Assembly (NCBI GenBank): GCA_003509825.1
Contig: DOMT01000037.1
Span: 197 to 5,242, forward strand
Length of the DNA stretch: 5,046 nucleotides
Source of the DNA: Coriobacteriia bacterium
Lineage (GTDB): Bacteria > Actinomycetota > Coriobacteriia > Coriobacteriales > UBA8131
Direction: 5' to 3'
Below, in pieces: positions 1 through 5,046 of this stretch. The position numbers and the translations under genes were made by a program. The notes under the pieces were generated by a model that saw only the letters and a program-made list of their open reading frames with translations, was not told the DNA's origin and searched no databases. Numbering within the stretch: position 1 is the first letter of the stretch; the number at the start of each line of letters is the position of its first letter.

Positions 1-84
1 CCCAGAAAAAAGCGCCGCCGGGAAGTGTTTCCGGTGGATTGCGAAAAGGCTGACCGGCTGGGGGAGTCCCTGGCTTCCGCGTAG
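1..84 (+). CDS. 3' end of an unidentified gene (partial)
   Basis: An open frame enters from the left edge and stops at TAG (82-84), giving 27 residues. The piece starts with a basic run (PRKKRRRE) and ends DRLGESLASA. About two thirds of its third codon positions are G or C, as expected for coding DNA here. A hairpin follows 23 bp after the stop, which fits the end of a transcription unit. The fragment is too short to assign to a family, and frame 2 is also open across this stretch (to about 111), so the choice of frame is only moderately supported. No function is proposed. Confidence 0.4.
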   Translation, partial: PRKKRRREVFPVDCEKADRLGESLASA

Positions 85-107
85 GTCGAGCGTCTCTCAG
101 TAAATCA

Positions 108-140
108 GGATTGCCGGTGTTTTTGATAAGCCGGCAATCC
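108..140. terminator. Hairpin, possible terminator of the leftmost gene
   Basis: GGATTGCCGG (108-117) pairs perfectly with CCGGCAATCC (131-140) across a 13-nt loop. It lies just after the stop of the partial gene at the left edge. There is no T-run after the stem on either strand, so it is not a classical Rho-independent terminator. T-less hairpins are often proposed as terminators in higher-GC Gram-positives. It could also be an mRNA-protecting 3' stem or a protein-binding palindrome. Confidence 0.4.
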
Positions 141-182
141 GCACCGATGCAGCCATCAACGCGCCCTATATTCGCTAAAATC

Positions 183-211
183 TTGAAAAATTATCAAATA
201 GGAGCTAAACT
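183..211 (+). promoter_or_regulatory. Candidate sigma-A-type promoter of the Fic gene
   Basis: TTGAAA (183-188, 5 of 6 against TTGACA) is followed after 17 bp by TAAACT (206-211, 4 of 6 against TATAAT). The stretch is A/T-rich compared with the rest of the window. Transcription would start near 218 and leave a leader of about 95 nt that contains the inverted repeat at 225-248. A second, weaker pair, TTGCTT/TAACTA, lies nearer the gene (about 251-278). This is a consensus match only. Confidence 0.35.
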
Positions 212-224
212 CTTCACAACAAAA

Positions 225-248
225 CATGAAAAATGCCAAAAATTCATG
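225..248. repeat. Inverted repeat in the Fic leader, possible operator
   Basis: CATGAA (225-230) and TTCATG (243-248) form a perfect 6-bp inverted repeat separated by 12 bp. It lies about 65 bp upstream of the Fic start codon and just downstream of the candidate promoter start site. The half-site spacing could suit a dimeric helix-turn-helix protein. The Fic product ends in a winged helix, so self-regulation is conceivable, but in such A/T-rich DNA a match like this can also arise by chance. Confidence 0.25.
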
Positions 249-314
249 ATTGCTTCATCAGAAAACTGCGGTAACTAACAAGTTTTTCGAGAATAAGGTA
301 TTGGAGATCGGGCA

Positions 315-1559
315 ATGAAGGACTATGCTCCGCTGCAAAAGCTTTTTTATCAAGAAAAAGCCTCTGAAAGAAATACGGTGATCAGGGATGAGGCTTTGAG
401 GCGACTCAACGAGGGGTCGACTTTCAGAAGCGGAATCTCGATTGCTACGGGCGAACTCTTTCTCGCTGTTCCCCGGGAGCTTACGATGATAAGCGAAAGA
501 CTTTTCAGGGTTGAGAGAAGGGTTTCAAAACTCTGGCGCGAGCTTCCGGGTATTGCCCGGTGGGCATATATTCGGGGACTTATCATGGGGGAGATTGTCA
601 GCACAAACGAAATCGAGGGTGTCTACAGCACTCGCAGGCAAATAGAAGAGGCGCTTGAGAGTGTGGCTTCGCAAAAAATCACGCCTGAAGGCAAGCGATT
701 TAAGGAGTTTGCCAGGCTCTACATGCAATTAACCGACGGGAGCCGAAGGTATCCTGAGTCACCGAAAGATATCAGGATCATATACGACGCCATCATGGAG
801 GGTGAGCTTACGGAGAATCTCAGGCTGGATGGCGAGTTGTTTAGAAAAGAGGCTGCGGACGTGGTGTCATCTCATCAAGAGGTGATACATAGTGGGGTTA
901 TGCCGGAGTCGAAGATTGTCGTAATGCTCGAGCAGCTGATAGGGCTTATTAATTCTTCCAAAATTCCTCCTACATTTTCTGCGATAATCGCCCATTTCCT
1001 TTTTGAATACATACATCCCTTTTATGACGGAAACGGGAGAACGGGGAGATATCTCCTGTCGTTGTATCTCAGTGAACCGCTATCGCTCCCCACGGTTTTG
1101 TCGCTGTCGACCGTTATCGCGGAAAATAAAAATAGATACTACAAGGCGTTTAAAGCTGCAGAAAGTCCGTTGAATTACGGTGAGCTGACGTTTTTTGTCA
1201 TCCAAATAATGGAGTTTATCAGGGCGGCGCAAGACTCGACGATGGAAGATTTGGAGGAGAAGGTCACACTACTGATGGTCGCCGAACAAAACCTCAATGA
1301 ACTGAGGTCGGGTGAATATTCGCTTTCTCCAAAAGAAACCGACGTCATGTTCCAGGCGCTGCAGTATCACCTGTTTGACGTCTTTTCGGAAATCTCGCTT
1401 GCAAACATCGCCGACAATATGGATGTGAGTAAGCAAACGGCCAGAAAGTATGTGGCCGCACTCGAAGAAAAAGGCTTGCTCAAGGCGATCTCGAGCAAGC
1501 CTTACAAGTTTATTCTTACTCCACGGGCCGAGAAGGAGCTGGTCCTAGCGACGGGATGA
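315..1559 (+). CDS. Fic family protein (predicted AMPylase) with C-terminal winged helix
   Basis: A complete 414-residue Fic protein; the family usually transfers AMP from ATP to a hydroxyl side chain of a target protein in the cytoplasm. The full core motif HPFYDGNGRTGR is at residues 234-245, with catalytic His234, the phosphate-binding GNGR and the second Arg (245). The N-terminal part contains TNEIEG (97-102), which fits the inhibitory (S/T)xxxE(G/N) motif; Glu101 would contact Arg245. That order (inhibitory helix before the Fic core) defines class II, as in Shewanella SoFic. Residues about 350-412 look like a winged helix, with recognition helix near SKQTARKYVAALEEKGLL (372-389). GGAG (303-306), 8 nt before ATG, supports the start. 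No separate antitoxin gene lies beside it, as expected when inhibition is built in. AGA/AGG make up 14 of its first 22 Arg codons, unlike the genes to the right, which suggests horizontal transfer. The family call is secure; the target protein is unknown. Confidence 0.95.
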   Translation: MKDYAPLQKLFYQEKASERNTVIRDEALRRLNEGSTFRSGISIATGELFLAVPRELTMISERLFRVERRVSKLWRELPGIARWAYIRGLIMGEIVSTNEIEGVYSTRRQIEEALESVASQKITPEGKRFKEFARLYMQLTDGSRRYPESPKDIRIIYDAIMEGELTENLRLDGELFRKEAADVVSSHQEVIHSGVMPESKIVVMLEQLIGLINSSKIPPTFSAIIAHFLFEYIHPFYDGNGRTGRYLLSLYLSEPLSLPTVLSLSTVIAENKNRYYKAFKAAESPLNYGELTFFVIQIMEFIRAAQDSTMEDLEEKVTLLMVAEQNLNELRSGEYSLSPKETDVMFQALQYHLFDVFSEISLANIADNMDVSKQTARKYVAALEEKGLLKAISSKPYKFILTPRAEKELVLATG

Positions 1560-1583
1560 CCTTCGCATAATCAGGTCTGACAT

Positions 1584-1623
1584 GCAAACAAGGCCTCGGT
1601 TCACATGCCGAGACCCTGTTTGC
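1584..1623. terminator. Bidirectional hairpin between convergent genes
   Basis: A 16-bp stem (1584-1599 with 1608-1623) has 14 pairs, two mismatches and an 8-nt loop. It sits between the Fic stop (1559) and the stop of the convergent phosphodiesterase gene (1672), where a shared terminator is expected. Neither strand shows a T-run after the stem, so release would have to be of the T-less kind or Rho-assisted. The stem itself is clear; its role is inferred from position. Confidence 0.6.
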
Positions 1624-1671
1624 TGCTATCGAATATCTTGCGAAAGGCGTGTGGGACTTTAGCTGCCCTGT

Positions 1672-3873
1672 CTATCTCTCGCCGTGCGTGCGCGCATGCG
1701 CGTTGAGTGTGCCCTTTTTGCGCTTTAGAACGATTGCTGCGGCTCCGATAAGGGCTGCTCCACCGACGAGTGCAACAATGAGCGCTACCACGAGGCCGTA
1801 GTTGTCTCCGGTGACCGGTAGCCCTCCGGAAGCCTTGTCTTGCGTGGTGTCGGCGCTTTTGTCCGCACCCTTATCCGCATCGGTACCGGGGTTGGTTGTA
1901 TCCGAGGGAGTGCCGGGGTTTGCAGGACCCGGCTGAGTGGGCTCGGGCGTAGCAGGATCAGCAGGTGTAGCAGGATCGGGCGTAACCGGCGCCGGCTCGA
2001 CGACCGTCGGCGCGGCAAGCACAACGGGCTGACTGAAGAGCGTATGTGCACTGCCCGCTTCAACCCCGGGCGAAAGAGCTTTGAGGGCAAGGGAAACCCG
2101 AGGAGCAGAAGCAGCCCTGGCCTTATCTGCGACGGTAACGGTTTTGAGTGTCACGCCCATACCGTCTATGCGCTCCACAAACTCAGCACCTTCGAGCACT
2201 ACCAGCTCATAAGAGAGAGGAGCGGCTGTTCTGTTGTTGCGCAACGCCTCACCGGTAAAGGTGTAGGAGTTGCCTGCGCCCTCGGCCTTTGCGGTGATGC
2301 CCATAACGGCCTCGGCCACATTTTGTGTGAAGTTGGTGGTGATACCCGTGGCACCCCAGTCGGAAAACTGCTTGATGTCCGCAGAGGCATTGATGGTCCA
2401 GGGCCACACCGACATGCCGCGGATGCTGCACTCGTTGATCAGCTCGCCGTCGAGTCCCTTGAGATAGGGGTTGTAGGTGGAATTCATAGGCAGGGTGTAG
2501 TTCTGGATCTTATTCATGATGTTGGGCCAGTCGGTGATGGGCCACATCTCCCATTTCGCGGGATCTTTGAGGATGGTGTTGAGCCCGCCGACGGGATAGC
2601 GGGGATAGGTGTCCTTCACGTAGACGGTCTGGTTGTCGTTGAAGCTGATGAAGACCACCTGATCTTGCATGCCCATCTCTTCGATAATCTTGACGGTGGG
2701 ATCGACGACGGCCATGTTCTTGTCTTTGAGTTCGCAGACGAGCACCACATCCTGGGCGGCGAGGTTGCCCTTCATATAGGTGAGCAGTTCGCGCAGGGTG
2801 GGAACGGGCTCGCCCTGATGTCCGGCGGGAACCTTATCCCACGAGCCGGCATCCAGGCGTTTGATCTGCTCGAGCGTGAGGTCGGCAGGCGTGATCTTGT
2901 CACGGGTCTTGCCGGTGGCGGCCACTTCCTCATCCGTTAACTTGGTGGTGGTGAGGATATCGGTGGTACGAGCGAAGTAGTCGTCGTGCAGCAAGATGAC
3001 CTCTCCGTCCTTGGTGATATACACATCCACCTCATAACCGTCCGCTCCCGACTCGAAAGCCTCCTTGTAGGCAACGAGCGTATTCTCGGGGCCGGTGCTC
3101 GACTGGCCTCTATGTGCGATCATGAAGGGGCGACGCACCTGCGTACCGGCGGGGTAAATGCTCGCATCGGTCTTGAGCTTGGCCGGGTTGGCTGTCACGA
3201 TGCCCGTGGCTCCCGAGGTGATGGCCTTGTGGTTGCCCGCGGTGGTGTCATCGGAAACGGTGAACACCGTGATGAGGCGTTTTTGGATTTTCTCCACGAC
3301 AGCCTTGTCGGTGCCTTGCGGCACGATGACATTGAGCGCCTGATTCGCGTGTGCGGTGGCTACGATGCCTGCGGCGTTTTCTGCGGTGACGGAGTCGGAC
3401 ACTATCCAACTACCACGTGCAACGGTGGCGATGCTCCTGAAAGCCTTTACGGTGGCGGGGTCGGTGGAAGCCACATGCGTGTCGGTGTAACCCTTGTCGT
3501 TGATGAAGGTGGCGAGCTCTTGCGCCTCGGCCGGAGTCTCGATGACAAAGATTACGAGCAGTTTGTTGGCAACTTTGTCGAGCAGCTGCCCGGCTGCCTC
3601 CGCCGTCTTGATCAGGCGATAGTCGATAAGAACGGTGGAACTGATACCGTCGGCGAGCACGGCGTCGATTTCGCTCAGCTGACCGATTTTGGTAATAACT
3701 CCGGGGGCGTTTACGATGTTCTCGCTTAAGCCCTGGGTGCGAGCGTAGGCGCCTATTCCCGCTCCTGCCGGGGCCGTTGTTGCGAAGGCCATACCCGGCA
3801 TCGAACACGCTGCGATAAGTACGCAGAGCATCAATGTCAGGAAACGCCTGTAGAACAAACGATGATGGTTCAT
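1672..3873 (-). CDS. Secreted, sortase-anchored glycerophosphodiester phosphodiesterase
   Basis: Predicted 733-residue surface enzyme that hydrolyses glycerophosphodiesters to glycerol 3-phosphate and an alcohol, probably for phosphate or glycerol scavenging or wall-polymer turnover. Order: signal peptide 1-31 (AFA before the cut); a degenerate GDPD-like region about 46-235; catalytic GDPD domain about 250-525; a probable beta-rich domain about 530-620; a Pro/Thr/Asp linker with DPATPA-type repeats; LPVTG (685-689); a membrane helix about 692-716; KRKK; and a 13-residue tail. The catalytic set is intact: His254-Arg255-Gly (AHRG), PENT, Glu281 and Asp283 (YEVDV), His296 (LLHDD), Glu381 and Lys383 (CELK). 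SVWPWTIN and GATGITTNF are usual C-terminal GDPD features. The frame stays open to an ATG at 3990, but the ATG at 3873 is preferred: it has a Shine-Dalgarno sequence and begins a textbook signal peptide, whereas the extra 39 residues lie over 11-bp repeats. An I-A-A-C lipobox-like string (20-23) is also present. Enzyme class is secure; the natural substrate is not known. Confidence 0.93.
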   Translation of the reverse strand: MNHHRLFYRRFLTLMLCVLIAACSMPGMAFATTAPAGAGIGAYARTQGLSENIVNAPGVITKIGQLSEIDAVLADGISSTVLIDYRLIKTAEAAGQLLDKVANKLLVIFVIETPAEAQELATFINDKGYTDTHVASTDPATVKAFRSIATVARGSWIVSDSVTAENAAGIVATAHANQALNVIVPQGTDKAVVEKIQKRLITVFTVSDDTTAGNHKAITSGATGIVTANPAKLKTDASIYPAGTQVRRPFMIAHRGQSSTGPENTLVAYKEAFESGADGYEVDVYITKDGEVILLHDDYFARTTDILTTTKLTDEEVAATGKTRDKITPADLTLEQIKRLDAGSWDKVPAGHQGEPVPTLRELLTYMKGNLAAQDVVLVCELKDKNMAVVDPTVKIIEEMGMQDQVVFISFNDNQTVYVKDTYPRYPVGGLNTILKDPAKWEMWPITDWPNIMNKIQNYTLPMNSTYNPYLKGLDGELINECSIRGMSVWPWTINASADIKQFSDWGATGITTNFTQNVAEAVMGITAKAEGAGNSYTFTGEALRNNRTAAPLSYELVVLEGAEFVERIDGMGVTLKTVTVADKARAASAPRVSLALKALSPGVEAGSAHTLFSQPVVLAAPTVVEPAPVTPDPATPADPATPEPTQPGPANPGTPSDTTNPGTDADKGADKSADTTQDKASGGLPVTGDNYGLVVALIVALVGGAALIGAAAIVLKRKKGTLNAHARTHGER
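1691..1702. repeat. Perfect 12-bp palindrome in the GDPD 3' end
   Basis: CGCGCATGCGCG is self-complementary over 12 bp. It lies within the codons for the hydrophilic tail after the membrane anchor, about 17 bp before the stop. It has no loop-forming spacer, so it is more likely a duplex-level site, or a by-product of His/Ala/Arg codons, than a terminator. Confidence 0.5.
1807..1821 (-). other. LPVTG sortase recognition motif
   Basis: Codons for Leu-Pro-Val-Thr-Gly, residues 685-689 of the phosphodiesterase. They are followed by GDN, about 25 hydrophobic residues and KRKK, the full cell-wall sorting signal. A sortase would cut between Thr and Gly and link the protein to the peptidoglycan. This also shows a Gram-positive host. 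Confidence 0.9.
1949..1977. repeat. 18-bp period direct repeat in the GDPD linker
   Basis: GTAGCAGGATC occurs at 1949-1959 and again at 1967-1977. On the coding strand it encodes successive six-residue units (DPATPA, DPATPE) of the wall-spanning Pro/Thr/Asp linker. Such in-frame repeats commonly change copy number between strains and alter how far the enzyme reaches from the membrane. Confidence 0.7.
3169..3738 (-). other. Degenerate GDPD-like N-terminal domain (pseudo-domain)
   Basis: Residues about 46-235 of the phosphodiesterase show a repeating beta-alpha pattern and end in GATGIVTANPAKL (221-233). This mirrors the end of the catalytic domain, GATGITTNFTQNV (507-519). The preceding strand (LITVFTVSDD) corresponds to SVWPWTIN in the catalytic half. 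I see no HRG, E-x-D or catalytic His in this part, so it is read as a non-catalytic half derived from the same fold. The boundaries are approximate and the homology is judged by eye. Confidence 0.55.
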
Positions 3874-3874
3874 T

Positions 3875-3882
3875 CTTCCTCT
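3875..3882 (-). promoter_or_regulatory. Ribosome-binding site that fixes the GDPD start
   Basis: The minus strand reads AGAGGAAG just before the ATG at 3873. GAGGA lies only 3 nt from the start codon, closer than ideal but usable. No comparable purine-rich site precedes the upstream ATG at 3990 at a standard distance, and a good signal peptide begins at 3873, so this site decides the start. Confidence 0.65.
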
Positions 3883-3929
3883 TTTCTGTGTAAAGCGTTC
3901 AGTGCGATCGTGCCCTGAGTGCCTCTCGC

Positions 3930-3989
3930 CGCATACGTGGATGAGAAGTGCGGACAAAGTGCGGACGAAGTGTGCACAAAGGGTACGCA
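3930..3989 (-). promoter_or_regulatory. Possible response-regulator-dependent GDPD promoter
   Basis: On the minus strand a weak -10-like box TATGCG (3935-3930) lies 10 bp downstream of the 11-bp direct repeat array. In PhoB-controlled promoters the repeats replace the -35 box and end about 10 bp before the -10, so the geometry fits. The -10 match is poor (3 of 6, no final T) and the repeat sequence is not a clear match to any published Pho box. The assignment rests on period and position. Confidence 0.3.
3946..3989. repeat. Four tandem 11-bp direct repeats upstream of GDPD
   Basis: On the + strand the units are AAGTGCGGACA (3946-3956), AAGTGCGGACG (3957-3967), AAGTGTGCACA (3968-3978) and the more degenerate AAGGGTACGCA (3979-3989). 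The first two differ at one position, the third at two from the first, and the fourth keeps 6 of 11. An 11-bp period places each unit on the same face of the helix, a feature of OmpR/PhoB-family binding sites. The period is not a multiple of three, which argues against this stretch being coding. Confidence 0.75.
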
Positions 3990-4161
3990 AAGAGGATAGG
4001 GGGGGAGGATCAAGGCCGTGTTAAGGGAGTGCAAAGAGATGCCAAATCTGTGCGCCCAGGCCGCGTATCGTCATAAGCAGCATCCCCGCAACACCTCATA
4101 ACGACCTTTGGGCGATATATCATCGGAGTTCACCCGCAGTGCTTTGCGCATCCCTCTATGA

Positions 4162-4196
4162 TTGAAATACCGTGAATACGTAAGTATTCGTATAGT
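4162..4196 (+). promoter_or_regulatory. Promoter-like region of the alcohol dehydrogenase gene
   Basis: TTGAAA (4162-4167) and TATAGT (4191-4196, 5 of 6) flank the palindrome at 4174-4189. The 23-bp gap between them is too long for a normal sigma-A promoter, so they may belong to different promoters or need an activator that distorts the spacer. TATGAT (4157-4162) is another good -10 candidate, without a clear -35. TATAGT lies about 42 bp before the start codon, a usual distance. Confidence 0.35.
4174..4189. repeat. Interrupted palindrome, candidate operator of the dehydrogenase gene
   Basis: GAATAC (4174-4179) and GTATTC (4184-4189) are perfect inverted half-sites around GTAA. The element ends 2 bp before the TATAGT -10 candidate and 49 bp before the ATG. 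A dimeric repressor bound here would block the promoter; a MerR-type activator would also bind in this place. Which regulator uses it cannot be told from the window. Confidence 0.5.
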
Positions 4197-4238
4197 CAAG
4201 CCTTCGATTAGTATCAGAAAAACCGAGAGGAGATATCC

Positions 4239-5046
4239 ATGCGTGGTTATGGAATGCTGAGTGTTAACAACCCCGGGTGGCTTGAGAAAGAACGCCCGAC
4301 CTGTGGTCCTTTGGATGCCATCGTTAAGCCGACCATCATCGCCCCCTGTAGTTCGGACACGCACACCATGCACGGTGGTTCGGGGCCCAAGGAAAATCTG
4401 ATACTCGGGCATGAGGCCGTGGGCATCATCGAAGAAGTGGGTGCCGATGTTAAGCGCTTCAAGGCGGGTGACTTTGTGGTGGTTCCCTGTTGTACGCCCG
4501 ACTGGCTGGAGCTCGGCATACAAAACAAGATCACCTTCTCGCACGACTCCAAGCCCTTCGGTAGCTTTAAGTTTCTCGGTTCCAAAGACGGCGTGATGGC
4601 GGAGTGCTTCCACGTCAATTTAGCCGACGCCAATCTGGCTCCGCTCACCGAGGGCGTTTCGCCCGAGGCTGCGCTCATGACGGTGGATATGATGTCAACG
4701 GGATTTTACGGTGTTGAGATGGCAGAGGTGGGCTATGGCGATACCGTGGTGGTCTTCGGTATCGGCCCGGTGGGGCTCATGGCCATCGCCTTAGCGGCGC
4801 TGCGCGGAGCCGGTCGCATCATCGCCGTGGGTACCCGCCCCGCTGCGATCGAGATCGCAAAGGCTTACGGCGCCAACGAAATCATCAGCTACAAGGACGG
4901 CGACGTGGTGCAGCAGATCCTCGAAAGCACGGGTGGCGGCGTGAAGAAGAGCATCATCGCAGGTGGCAACGCCCAGACCTTCGCGCAGGCCATCACCATC
5001 ACGCGGGAGAAAGGCAACATCGCAAACATCAACTTCTACGACGTGA
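4239..5046 (+). CDS. NADP-dependent secondary alcohol dehydrogenase, zinc type (partial, 5' end)
   Basis: The first 269 residues of a medium-chain dehydrogenase; the frame is open to the window edge (the family is about 350 residues). It interconverts secondary alcohols such as 2-propanol with ketones in the cytoplasm. From memory it aligns along its whole length with C. beijerinckii isopropanol dehydrogenase: KERP, ILGHEAVG, PCxTPDW, DMMxTGF and GIGxVGLM. Catalytic zinc ligands are Cys37, His58 and Asp150, with Glu59 beside them. The four-Cys structural zinc loop is absent, as in that family. The Rossmann motif is GIGPVG (174-179). GTRP (198-201) and Tyr218 match the Gly198, Ser199, Arg200 and Tyr218 positions that bind the NADP phosphate, with Thr for Ser. 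One residue is missing near 45-52 relative to the clostridial enzyme. AGAGGAG (4226-4232), 6 nt before ATG, is a strong ribosome-binding site. Codon use matches the GDPD gene, so it is probably native. It may serve ketone reduction or alcohol oxidation in fermentation. Confidence 0.93.
   Translation, partial: MRGYGMLSVNNPGWLEKERPTCGPLDAIVKPTIIAPCSSDTHTMHGGSGPKENLILGHEAVGIIEEVGADVKRFKAGDFVVVPCCTPDWLELGIQNKITFSHDSKPFGSFKFLGSKDGVMAECFHVNLADANLAPLTEGVSPEAALMTVDMMSTGFYGVEMAEVGYGDTVVVFGIGPVGLMAIALAALRGAGRIIAVGTRPAAIEIAKAYGANEIISYKDGDVVQQILESTGGGVKKSIIAGGNAQTFAQAITITREKGNIANINFYDV

Larger units (their letters stand above)
3874..4238. other. Divergent intergenic region (365 bp)
   Basis: This gap separates the start of the phosphodiesterase gene (leftward) from the start of the alcohol dehydrogenase gene (rightward). 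It holds the GDPD ribosome-binding site, an array of 11-bp direct repeats, a run of seven G (3999-4005), a GATATATC palindrome (4114-4121), and promoter-like boxes with a 16-bp interrupted palindrome before the dehydrogenase. No convincing gene was found: the only small frame with a plausible ribosome-binding site (4039-4101, 20 codons) has no other support. Confidence 0.7.

Noticed and set aside
226..249. Seven-codon frame in the Fic leader
   Set aside because: No ribosome-binding site at a workable distance (GGAG is about 20 nt away); it simply overlaps the inverted repeat.
1840..2940. 366-codon open frame on the + strand, opposite the phosphodiesterase gene
   Set aside because: It is antisense to a gene with clear domain order and catalytic motifs; its predicted protein is low-complexity (Gly/Arg/His-rich) with no recognisable domain. 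The open frame follows from the codon bias of the real gene.
2986..3729. 247-codon open frame on the + strand, opposite the phosphodiesterase gene
   Set aside because: Same reason: complementary to the N-terminal and early catalytic region of the GDPD, with no domain features or credible start context.
3874..3990. 39-residue N-terminal extension of the GDPD from the ATG at 3990
   Set aside because: It would place a non-signal sequence before a clear signal peptide, has no suitable ribosome-binding site, and is encoded over 11-bp tandem repeats.
4039..4101. 20-codon frame (MPNLCAQ...) with GGGAG 9 nt upstream, possible leader peptide of the dehydrogenase gene
   Set aside because: Short, no conserved features, and no run of regulatory codons or attenuator-like stems after it; likely chance.
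4128..4134. GTTCACC, identical to the core of the Streptomyces Pho box, upstream of the dehydrogenase
   Set aside because: Only one copy; the unit expected 11 bp further on (GTGCTTT) does not match, and a single 7-mer is expected by chance.
4071..4678. Two overlapping minus-strand frames opposite the alcohol dehydrogenase
   Set aside because: The + strand here encodes a dehydrogenase with conserved zinc and NADP residues; the reverse frames show no motif and are mirror artefacts.

Overview
The window looks like chromosome from an anaerobic Gram-positive bacterium of moderate to fairly high G+C. The surface protein carries a sortase signal (LPVTG, membrane segment, KRKK). The last gene closely resembles the NADP-dependent secondary alcohol (isopropanol) dehydrogenases of Clostridium beijerinckii and Thermoanaerobacter. 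A gut-type actinobacterium (Coriobacteriia) would fit, with a clostridium as the alternative; this is inference, because no phylogenetic marker gene is present.

Layout. Positions 1-84 are probably the 3' end of an unidentified gene on the + strand, followed by a 10-bp perfect hairpin (108-140). A promoter candidate (183-211) and a small inverted repeat (225-248) precede a complete + strand Fic-domain gene (315-1559). It is predicted to be an AMPylase with an N-terminal inhibitory motif and a C-terminal winged helix. Its codon use (many AGA/AGG arginines, A/T-richer) differs from the two genes to its right, so it is probably acquired accessory DNA. A strong hairpin (1584-1623) lies between its stop and the stop of the convergent next gene.

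The next gene, on the - strand (1672-3873), encodes a large exported, wall-anchored glycerophosphodiester phosphodiesterase (GDPD). It has a degenerate GDPD-like N-terminal half, an intact catalytic half, a probable beta-rich domain, a Pro/Thr/Asp linker and a sortase signal. About 70 bp upstream of its start is an array of 11-bp direct repeats (3946-3989). Their period and place suggest binding by an OmpR/PhoB-type response regulator, which would make sense for a phosphate-scavenging enzyme.

Divergent from it, on the + strand, starts a zinc-dependent, probably NADP(H)-linked secondary alcohol dehydrogenase (4239 to beyond the window end). A 16-bp interrupted palindrome (4174-4189) sits in its promoter region.

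The three main genes do not form an operon or an obvious shared pathway: Fic and GDPD are convergent, and GDPD and the dehydrogenase are divergent. No tRNA, rRNA, CRISPR array, insertion sequence or integrase was found. I do not see a clearly new multi-gene system. The points most worth checking are the 11-bp repeat array, the duplicated GDPD fold, and possible self-regulation of the Fic gene.
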